A stretch of DNA of 9,322 nucleotides from Eubacteriales Family XIII. Incertae Sedis bacterium (GTDB lineage Bacteria > Bacillota > Clostridia > Peptostreptococcales > Anaerovoracaceae), in assembly GCA_031255695.1 (NCBI GenBank), contig JAIRSA010000214.1, forward strand, positions 1-9,322. Direction: 5' to 3'. A model generated the notes under the pieces. That model was given only the letters and a program-made list of their open reading frames with translations, made no database searches and was not told where the DNA came from. The translations under genes and the position numbers were made by a program. This document shows, piece by piece, positions 4,485 to 9,322 of this stretch; position 1 is the stretch's first letter; each line of letters begins with the position of its first letter.

Positions 4485-7016
4485 ATGTGGCCGGAAATCA
4501 GGATAGGTACTAGGGAAAGTGAACTTGCGGTGCGGCAGGCGGGGATAATAATCGAGGCTGCCATGCGGGCCTGCCCTGGGCTGCGGATCCGCCACATTGC
4601 CATGAAGACGGGGGGCGATATGGCGCCTGAGGCCCCGCTTGAAGGCGAGCAGGCGAAAAGCATGTTCACGGACACGCTGGAGCAGGCATTGCTGGACAAC
4701 GAAATCGATTTATGCGTGCACAGCCTCAAAGACATGTCGGGGAAGGCGCCGGACGGATTGGCGGTATTGGCGTTTTCGAAGAGGGAAGACCCCAGGGACG
4801 CCTTGAGCCTCAGGGAAGGCAGCGCATTCATGTCATTCGCGGGGCTGCCCGCCTTGGGCGCGATAGGCTGTTCGTCGGCGAGGCGGCGCGTACAGCTGGC
4901 GGCGCTGGCGCCGGAGGCCCAGACTGCCCCTATAAGGGGGAATGTGCCGACCCGTATAGCGAAGCTGGACGGAGGCGGCTACGGGGGCATAGTGCTCGCT
5001 GCCGCCGGGCTGAGGCGGCTCGGGCTTGGCAACAGGATCTCAAGGTTTTTTTCGGCCCACGAGATGATCCCGGCGGCGGGGCAGGGCATCATAGCGGTCC
5101 AGGGCCGGAGCGGCTGGCGCCATCCCCTCCTGGAAGCGGTGGACGATCCCATCTCGCGCAGGGCGGCGCTGGCCGAACAGGAGACGCTGGCGGCGCTTGG
5201 CTGCGGGTGTTCGTCGCCGGCGGCAGCCTTTGCGCGCATTTCGGGCACCGAGATCAAAATATCGGCGATGTACTGCGATGGCGGCCCTGCCACGATGGCG
5301 CGCGCTGAAGTGGCGGGTGCGTGCGACGATTGGCAGCGGCTTGCCCACAGGCTTGCGGAGAGGCTATTGTCTGGGAACGCGGCAGGGGATGTGCCAGGGC
5401 TTGGGGGCGGCGCGCCGCAAGGGCAGGCAGGCAAGGTGTGGCTTGTGGGCGCAGGCCCGGGCGCGCCGGATCTTTTGACGCTGCGGGGCAGGCGGGCCAT
5501 CGCCGATGCGGAAACCGTTTTTTATGATGGGCTGGTCCCGGAGGGCATACTGGCAGAAATCCCTCGCGGCGCGCGGGCAGTGCCAGTGGGCAAACGCGCC
5601 GGCGGCGGCACCATGCCGCAGGAAGAAATAAACCGGATGCTGGCGGAGGAAGCGAAGAAGGGCAGGCGCGTCGTGAGGCTGAAGGGCGGGGACCCTTTTG
5701 TCTTCGGGCGCGGCGGGGAGGAGATGCTGGCTTTGAAGGAATCGGGCATCCCGTGCGAGATTGTGCCGGGCGTCAGCTCGGCAATAGCAGCGCCCGCCTG
5801 CGCGGGCATACCTGTCACACATCGCGGGCTGAGCCCGGCCTTCCATGTGCTGGCCTGGCGGCTGCGCGGCGGAGGCTCGCCGGCGCGCCCCGCCCTTGAG
5901 GGGCTGGCGAGGGCCGGGGGCACATTGGTAGCCCTCATGTGCGGGGGAAGGATGGCCGGGCTCGGCCGCCGCCTGATCGAGGCGGGATTCGCGCCGGATA
6001 TGCCGGCTGCCATCATAGAAGACGGCACTACCGCGCAGCAGCGCGTCAGCATAACAGACATTGCCGGGCTGGCTTCCGGCAATGACGCCGGAGCCACCAA
6101 AAGGCCAACATTGGTAGTTGTGGGCGATGTGTGCGCGCTCGCCGGGGGCGTTGCGGCGCCAGCCCTTCCTTTGGGCGGCGCCCGCATTGTCGTGACAAGG
6201 GCAGAGCCGCAAAATTCTATGCTTTGCGAAAAAATCCGCAGGCTTGGCGGCATTGCCATACCTTTCCCATGTATCCGCACAGTCCCCGGCATACCAGAGG
6301 GCATGGGGGTTGCCGCAGTGGAGGCGGCAGACGGCGCGCGGGTGCTGCGGGCGGGCGATTATGAAGAGGCGGCCAACTGTGAATGGCTGGTTTTCACGAG
6401 CGCTGTAGGGGTGGAGGCCTTCTTCGGAGGCTTTATCCATCTGGGCTTCGATATCAGGCGGCTCGCGGGATGCCGCTTCGCGACCGTAGGGCCTGCTACC
6501 GCGGGAAGCCTGCGCAGATACGGCATATCCTGTGACTACATGCCATCTATATATTGCACAGAAAGCCTTGGAAAGGGTCTGGCGGGACGCATGGGGCAGG
6601 GGGAAACGGCCTGCCTTATAAGGGCGGCGCAAAGCCCGCCGCAGCTGGGCGGCGAGCTGGCCCAAAAGGGGCTCGCGTGGCGTGAAATGGCAGTATATGA
6701 TATCATACGCAATCATGCGGGCGGACATGTGGGCGGATACGAAGGGCGGATTGTGCGTTCTGGGGAGTACGACTTCGTATTCTTCGCAAGCGCTTCGGCG
6801 GTGAGCGCATTCGCGGAGGCAGTGCCGGGCATTGCCGCCAATACCGTGGCAGCGGTGTGCATCGGCCCGGAGACGGCTAAGCAGGCATTGGCGTTGGGCA
6901 TGTCAACCGAAACTGCGGAGTGCGCGACGGAAGAGGCTATGTGCGAGGCGGCATGCAGGCTGTTTGCCATGCGTGGCGCACGGGCAGCGCGGGCCCAAAA
7001 TGAGATATCAAATTAA
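4485..7016 (+). CDS. hemC-cobA-hemD: HemC-CobA-HemD fusion: porphobilinogen deaminase / uroporphyrinogen-III C-methyltransferase / uroporphyrinogen-III synthase
   Basis: An 843-residue cytosolic fusion of three consecutive enzymes. HemC (about 1-300) polymerises four porphobilinogens: RIGTRESELA at 6-15, HSLKD with Asp83 (catalytic Asp84 in E. coli), the pyrrole-chain arginines SARRR (131-135) and RGNVPTR (151-157), and Cys242 for the dipyrromethane cofactor. CobA (about 316-553) makes precorrin-2 with SAM: VGAGPGAPDLLTL at 321-333, RLKGGDPFVFGRGGEE at 398-413, GIPVTHR at 441-447. HemD (about 565-830) closes the macrocycle: IVVTRAEP (568-575), WLVFTSAVGVEAFF (634-647), CIGPETAKQALALG (792-805). 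Domain order is not reaction order, since HemD acts before CobA. An AGGG-type Shine-Dalgarno precedes the ATG. hemB starts 20 bp after the stop. Oddities: HemC has CGCSSP where GGCxxP is usual, and KDMSG instead of KDVP. CobA-HemD fusions are common in Clostridia; addition of HemC is less familiar to me. Confidence 0.93.
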   Translation: MWPEIRIGTRESELAVRQAGIIIEAAMRACPGLRIRHIAMKTGGDMAPEAPLEGEQAKSMFTDTLEQALLDNEIDLCVHSLKDMSGKAPDGLAVLAFSKREDPRDALSLREGSAFMSFAGLPALGAIGCSSARRRVQLAALAPEAQTAPIRGNVPTRIAKLDGGGYGGIVLAAAGLRRLGLGNRISRFFSAHEMIPAAGQGIIAVQGRSGWRHPLLEAVDDPISRRAALAEQETLAALGCGCSSPAAAFARISGTEIKISAMYCDGGPATMARAEVAGACDDWQRLAHRLAERLLSGNAAGDVPGLGGGAPQGQAGKVWLVGAGPGAPDLLTLRGRRAIADAETVFYDGLVPEGILAEIPRGARAVPVGKRAGGGTMPQEEINRMLAEEAKKGRRVVRLKGGDPFVFGRGGEEMLALKESGIPCEIVPGVSSAIAAPACAGIPVTHRGLSPAFHVLAWRLRGGGSPARPALEGLARAGGTLVALMCGGRMAGLGRRLIEAGFAPDMPAAIIEDGTTAQQRVSITDIAGLASGNDAGATKRPTLVVVGDVCALAGGVAAPALPLGGARIVVTRAEPQNSMLCEKIRRLGGIAIPFPCIRTVPGIPEGMGVAAVEAADGARVLRAGDYEEAANCEWLVFTSAVGVEAFFGGFIHLGFDIRRLAGCRFATVGPATAGSLRRYGISCDYMPSIYCTESLGKGLAGRMGQGETACLIRAAQSPPQLGGELAQKGLAWREMAVYDIIRNHAGGHVGGYEGRIVRSGEYDFVFFASASAVSAFAEAVPGIAANTVAAVCIGPETAKQALALGMSTETAECATEEAMCEAACRLFAMRGARAARAQNEISN

Positions 7017-7036
7017 TTATACGGGGAGAATTCATT

Positions 7037-8020
7037 ATGCATATGCCGAAACGCCCGCGCAGGCTGCGGGTGACTGAAGGGATCCGCGCATTGGCGAGGG
7101 AAACGCGCGTCTCGAAAAACGCGCTTGTGTACCCATTGTTTGTGGCCGGCGGGCCCGGTGTATTGGAGGACATAGGATCGCTTGATGGGCAGAAGAGGTG
7201 CTCGCCGGATTTATTGCCGTTCTTGCTGGAAAAAACGGCGAAGGCTGGCGTCAGAAGCGTGCTGCTGTTCGGGAACCCGCTGTATAAGGATGCGGAGGGG
7301 AGCTCGGCCTGGGATGAGGGCGGGCCGGTGCAAAGGGCTGTGCGGGAGGCGAAGCGCACCTTCCCGGACATGACGGTAATTACCGACGTCTGCCTGTGCG
7401 CGTACACAGAATGCGGCCACTGCGGTGTTGTGCGGGATGGCAGGATAGACAATGACGGGACCTTGCCGCTGCTCGCCAAGGCGGCCCTCTCCCACGCGCG
7501 CGCCGGCGCCGACATTGTCGCGCCTTCGGACATGATGGACGGCCGTGTCGCAGCCATACGCCGCGCCCTGGACGGGGAAGGGCTGGCGGACACAGCCATC
7601 ATGCCTTATGCCGTGAAATATGCGTCCGCCTTTTATGCCCCGTTCCGCGACGCATCCCAGTCGGCGCCTGCCTTCGGCGACAGGCGGACATACCAGATGG
7701 ACTTCCACAACGCGTCTGAGGCCATGCGCGAGGCGGGGCTGGACATAGAGGAAGGCGCGGACATGCTGATCGTCAAGCCTGCGCTGTCATATCTGGACGT
7801 GGTCCGGCGTGTGGCGGACGGGTTTGATGTCCCTGTGGCGGCATATAGCGTCAGCGGCGAGTACGCCATGATCCGTGCCGCCGCGCGCGCGGGCATCCTG
7901 GACGAAGCGGCTATTGTCTGCGAGACGGCCGCGGGCGTGTTCCGCGCCGGCGCCGACATACTCATATCCTATTACGCAAAGGAACTGGCAGGGTGGATCG
8001 ACGAAGGGCGGCTCGGCTAG
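7037..8020 (+). CDS. hemB: Porphobilinogen synthase (5-aminolevulinate dehydratase)
   Basis: A 327-residue HemB, full length for the family. It condenses two 5-aminolevulinate molecules to porphobilinogen, the substrate of the HemC domain encoded just upstream. DVCLCAYTECGHCG at 117-130 supplies the zinc cysteines Cys119, Cys121 and Cys129, so this is a zinc-type enzyme. The two Schiff-base lysines are Lys194 in MPYAVKYASAFY and Lys247 in MLIVKPALSYLD. AYSVSGEYAMI (269-279) and the C-terminal SYYAKELAGW are also typical. GGGGAG at 7023-7028 lies 8 nt before the ATG at 7037; an ATG two codons later is also possible. The gene is spaced 20 bp from the fusion gene and probably cotranscribed. Oddity: its last 45 codons and stop, with about 40 bp of flank, are present again at 8824-8991. 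Confidence 0.97.
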   Translation: MHMPKRPRRLRVTEGIRALARETRVSKNALVYPLFVAGGPGVLEDIGSLDGQKRCSPDLLPFLLEKTAKAGVRSVLLFGNPLYKDAEGSSAWDEGGPVQRAVREAKRTFPDMTVITDVCLCAYTECGHCGVVRDGRIDNDGTLPLLAKAALSHARAGADIVAPSDMMDGRVAAIRRALDGEGLADTAIMPYAVKYASAFYAPFRDASQSAPAFGDRRTYQMDFHNASEAMREAGLDIEEGADMLIVKPALSYLDVVRRVADGFDVPVAAYSVSGEYAMIRAAARAGILDEAAIVCETAAGVFRAGADILISYYAKELAGWIDEGRLG

Positions 8021-8060
8021 CGGGATCCAGGCGGATCCAGGCGATTTTTCACAATGTCCC
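7883..8060 (+). repeat. Direct repeat copy A: hemB 3' end plus downstream flank
   Basis: This 178-bp block (hemB codons 283-327, stop, 40 bp of flank) recurs at 8824-8991 in the same orientation, 941 bp away. Over 168 aligned positions I count five substitutions and one 10-bp indel (about 97% identity). The left edge lies exactly in the alternating GCGCGCGC run at 7883-7890. Copy A is the one joined to the functional hemB. Confidence 0.97.
8023..8042. repeat. 10-bp tandem duplication after hemB
   Basis: GGATCCAGGC occurs twice head to tail directly after the hemB stop codon; copy B of the larger repeat has a single, altered unit. The two GGATCC hexamers could pair as a 6-bp stem with a 4-nt loop, and a T-run (8045-8049) begins 6 nt later. 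A weak terminator is conceivable, but the separation argues against a standard one. Confidence 0.8.
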
Positions 8061-8069
8061 CGATAGCGA

Positions 8070-8098
8070 TTGAGGTTTATCCATACTTAGGTTATAAT
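8070..8098 (+). promoter_or_regulatory. Sigma-A-type promoter for the PIN-domain gene
   Basis: TTGAGG (8070-8075), a 17-bp spacer and a perfect TATAAT (8093-8098). The promoter lies entirely outside the repeat copy, in DNA unique to the PIN cassette. A start of transcription near 8105 rules out the ATG at 8100 as the translation start and favours the ATG at 8121. Confidence 0.72.
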
Positions 8099-8120
8099 AA
8101 TGGTGGAAGGATGGTTGCCC

Positions 8121-8567
8121 ATGAAAATATATTTGGACAACTGCTGCCTCAACCGCCCGTTTGATGAACTGTCGCAGGACAGGGTTTATCTTGAAGCAGA
8201 AGCGATACTTTCTATCGTGGCCCGCTGCGAGAAAGGCGAATGGGAACTATTGGGCAGCGGCGTTATAGAGTTGGAACTGTCAAAGCTGACCAACGCGGAA
8301 AGATTGGAACAGGTACAGACGTTGTACTCCGCCGCGCGCTCACGCATCGCATTAACAGCCGAAGCCGAGAGCCGTGCCGCCTTTTTTCAGCAGGCAGGCA
8401 TAAAGCCGTTCGACAGCTTGCACTTGGCCATTGCGGAATCTGGTGGGGTCGATGTGTTTCTGACCACAGACGACCGTCTGCTACGGGCGGCGAGTAAAAT
8501 CGAATTGAAAACAAGGGCCGCAAACCCTGTAACCTGGCTTATGGAGGTGACAAACAATGGACGGTAA
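8121..8567 (+). CDS. PIN-domain protein, probable ribonuclease toxin
   Basis: A 148-residue PIN-fold protein. PIN proteins are usually Mg2+/Mn2+-dependent ribonucleases, and small ones are commonly VapC-like toxins. Acidic residues at the expected places are Asp6 (MKIYLDNCCLNRPFD), Glu50/Glu52 (GVIELELSK), Asp98 (KPFDSLHLAIAE) and Asp117/Asp118 (FLTTDDRLL), so the metal site looks intact. The start at 8121 is chosen because the PIN homology begins there, GGAAGGATG lies upstream, and an in-frame ATG at 8100 falls before the predicted transcription start. Its 3' end overlaps the next gene by 11 bp. Base composition is visibly less GC-rich than the hem genes, suggesting separate origin. It lies between the two copies of the hemB 3' end. 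Toxin function is inferred from family and context. Confidence 0.85.
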   Translation: MKIYLDNCCLNRPFDELSQDRVYLEAEAILSIVARCEKGEWELLGSGVIELELSKLTNAERLEQVQTLYSAARSRIALTAEAESRAAFFQQAGIKPFDSLHLAIAESGGVDVFLTTDDRLLRAASKIELKTRAANPVTWLMEVTNNGR

Positions 8568-8781
8568 CGCCGCAATGGATTATCGCAATCCTGCCATCGT
8601 GCGCAAGGCTGGCATGACCGCGTTGCAAAAAGAATTGGGAACGGTGGGAGCCGTGTACTTCCTCCGGCAATTTGAGGTGGGAACCGGCAACTACACTGAG
8701 GAGCGCGAACAGCTTTTAGCGGGTATCACGCTGGATGAAATCGTGAAAAGTATCCGCAGCCTTGACGGGCGACATGGTTAA
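8557..8781 (+). CDS. Small protein paired with the PIN gene, candidate antitoxin
   Basis: A 74-residue acidic-to-neutral protein with no membrane segment or signal peptide. GGAGGTGA (8543-8550) lies 6 nt before the ATG at 8557; a second in-frame ATG at 8575 would give a start at MDYRNPAIVRK. The protein looks mostly helical, with a central RQFEVGTGNYTEERE segment and a C-terminal LDEIVKSIRSLD. I recall similar short uncharacterised proteins in Firmicutes but cannot name a family. It overlaps the PIN gene by 11 bp in another frame, a coupling typical of toxin-antitoxin pairs, though here the toxin-like gene comes first. An antitoxin role is inferred from position only; it shows no recognisable DNA-binding fold. 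The gene is certain enough from its ribosome-binding site and overlap. Confidence 0.75.
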   Translation: MDGNAAMDYRNPAIVRKAGMTALQKELGTVGAVYFLRQFEVGTGNYTEEREQLLAGITLDEIVKSIRSLDGRHG

Positions 8782-8823
8782 ATGTGCTGTTTCACTCGCA
8801 GGAGCAACGTGTGGGGTACAGTA

Positions 8824-8961
8824 GCGCGCGCGGGCATCCTGGACGAAGCGGCTATTGTCTGCGAGACGGCCGCAGGCGTGTTCCGCGCCGGCGCCAACAT
8901 ACTCATATCCTATTACGCAAAGGAACTGGCAGGGTGGATCGACGAAGGGCGGTTCGGCTAG
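8824..8961 (+). pseudogene. Duplicated 3' fragment of hemB
   Basis: This is a second copy of hemB codons 283-327 plus the stop codon, lacking the first 282 codons and all catalytic residues. Relative to hemB it has one silent change and two replacements (Asp307 to Asn, Leu326 to Phe). All three changes are G-to-A or C-to-T, as expected for decay without selection. The fragment is in frame with an ATG at 8782, immediately after the TAA of the 74-residue gene, so a 59-codon hybrid reading frame (8782-8961) is formally open. I regard it as a remnant, because nothing in it could fold as HemB. Confidence 0.9.
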
Positions 8962-8991
8962 CGGGAACCAGGCGATTTTTCATAATGTCCC
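8824..8991 (+). repeat. Direct repeat copy B: hemB 3' end plus downstream flank
   Basis: This is the partner of 7883-8060, same orientation, 168 bp. Beyond the hemB fragment it keeps about 30 bp of the flank, including GGCGATTTTTCAnAATGTCCC, and then diverges at 8992. It lacks the 10-bp duplication of copy A. Together the copies bracket the PIN cassette (8061-8823), as expected for integration by recombination at the hemB 3' end or for a segmental duplication. Confidence 0.97.
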
Positions 8992-8997
8992 GCTCAA

Positions 8998-9029
8998 ATG
9001 TATATTTTCATTAGTTTAAGTGGTATAAT
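8998..9029 (+). promoter_or_regulatory. Extended -10 promoter for the VapB-like gene
   Basis: TATAAT at 9024-9029 is preceded by TG plus one base. It begins 6 bp after the end of hemB repeat copy B. The 32-bp block shares 27 positions with the sirC promoter block at 3505-3536, including an exact 16-mer. Transcription would begin about 15-20 bp before the ribosome-binding site AAGGAG (9038-9043). Confidence 0.65.
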
Positions 9030-9052
9030 GAAAATATAAGGAGCGTGGCAAA

Positions 9053-9301
9053 ATGTACGCAATTGAATTTGAAACGACCATAAGGGATGGCAAAATTGAA
9101 ATCCCGACCGAATATATGAGCCGGTTTTCCACTGGTGTCAGGGTGATTTTGATGCCAAAGGAGAGTGAGAAAAGCATAAAAGCGAAGGGCGAAAAGGGAT
9201 TTGGCTTTGGTGCGCTCTCCAGTTACGCCAATCCCGCCCTATGGGAGCAGGAAACTGGCGCCTGGGAAAAGGCCGCAGTGGAGAAATATGAAAATCGTTG
9301 A
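9053..9301 (+). CDS. VapB-like antitoxin
   Basis: An 82-residue protein resembling small antitoxins that accompany PIN toxins in Firmicutes. The N-terminal half (about 1-36) has the strand-turn-strand pattern of AbrB/MazE-like or related dimerising DNA-binding domains (FETTIRDGKIEIPTEY, then VRVILMP). A lysine-rich linker (about 37-49) leads to a C-terminal tail (FGALSSYANPALWEQETGAW) of the sort that wraps the toxin. AAGGAG lies 9 nt before the ATG. The stop codon overlaps the next start (9288) by 14 bp, the usual vapBC arrangement. Such antitoxins normally repress their own promoter, here probably the block at 8998-9029. Family placement rests on recalled similarity and on the overlapping PIN-like start. 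Confidence 0.78.
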   Translation: MYAIEFETTIRDGKIEIPTEYMSRFSTGVRVILMPKESEKSIKAKGEKGFGFGALSSYANPALWEQETGAWEKAAVEKYENR

Positions 9302-9322
9302 TACTAACATATAGCTGCCTTC
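9288..9322 (+). pseudogene. Start of a VapC-like PIN gene interrupted at codon 9 (window edge)
   Basis: The ATG at 9288 opens MKIVDTNI, the characteristic first strand of VapC PIN toxins with the metal-binding Asp5. It overlaps the antitoxin gene by 14 bp as in vapBC operons. The ninth codon is TAG (9312-9314), and only 8 more bases are visible. The gene may be broken by a small frameshift (a one-base indel would restore an open frame), or the read may contain an error. The continuation is outside the window, so intact, truncated or misread cannot be told apart. Confidence 0.4.

Noticed and set aside
5364..6728. Long antisense open frame (454 codons) opposite the CobA and HemD domains, with others on the minus strand at 4979-5500, 5522-6304, 6937-7602 and 7211-7708
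   Set aside because: High-GC coding DNA leaves few stop codons in the other frames. These have no family motifs or ribosome-binding sites, while the plus strand carries clear enzyme motifs throughout.
8023..8049. Intrinsic terminator after hemB using the two GGATCC hexamers
   Set aside because: The 6-bp stem is separated from the T-run by 6 nt, and the equivalent stem is absent in copy B. Evidence is too weak to call.
8100..8120. Upstream ATG for the PIN gene at 8100
   Set aside because: It lies only 2 bp after the TATAAT box, before the expected transcription start, and the PIN fold begins at the ATG at 8121.
8784..9014. 76-codon plus-strand frame through the hemB repeat copy B
   Set aside because: It reads the hemB fragment in a frame other than the native one and lacks a ribosome-binding site.

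Overview
The window looks like part of a GC-rich anaerobic Firmicute (probably class Clostridia) chromosome. The genes are GC-rich and the intergenic stretches AT-rich. Shine-Dalgarno sequences are strong (GGAGG type) and several promoters are near sigma-A consensus. The precorrin-2 dehydrogenase / HemC / CobA-HemD / HemB gene set is typical of that group. The taxonomic call is an inference.

Left third (1-3296, minus strand): a three-gene run read right to left. An arylsulfate sulfotransferase-family beta-propeller enzyme is followed by a SsuA/TauA/NMT1-type substrate-binding lipoprotein and a SsuC/TauC-type permease that runs off the left edge. A 16-bp tandem repeat array lies in the gap before the lipoprotein gene. 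The permease carries an N-terminal extension built from three copies of a 45-bp repeat. The grouping suggests uptake and handling of an organosulfur compound, but the substrate is not shown by the sequence.

Middle (3297-8020, plus strand): a divergent intergenic region holds promoters for both directions, followed by a tetrapyrrole cluster. It encodes precorrin-2 dehydrogenase (SirC/CysG-N type), a single 843-residue protein fusing HemC, CobA and HemD, and HemB. Together these take 5-aminolevulinate through porphobilinogen, hydroxymethylbilane, uroporphyrinogen III and precorrin-2 to sirohydrochlorin, which points to siroheme or cobalamin. The 237-bp leader before the fusion gene has its own good promoter, a perfect inverted repeat just after it, and a family of degenerate TTTTTCGG repeats.

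Right end (8021-9322, plus strand): an accessory zone. A PIN-domain gene and an overlapping 74-residue partner form a likely toxin-antitoxin pair. Behind them lies a second, roughly 97% identical copy of the last 138 coding bases of hemB plus flanking DNA. Next comes a VapB-like antitoxin gene, whose promoter region resembles the one before sirC. It overlaps the start of a VapC-like PIN gene that meets a TAG at codon 9, at the window edge. The PIN cassette is therefore bracketed by direct repeats of the hemB 3' end, and two unrelated toxin-antitoxin modules are stacked behind hemB. This is the most unusual structure in the window.
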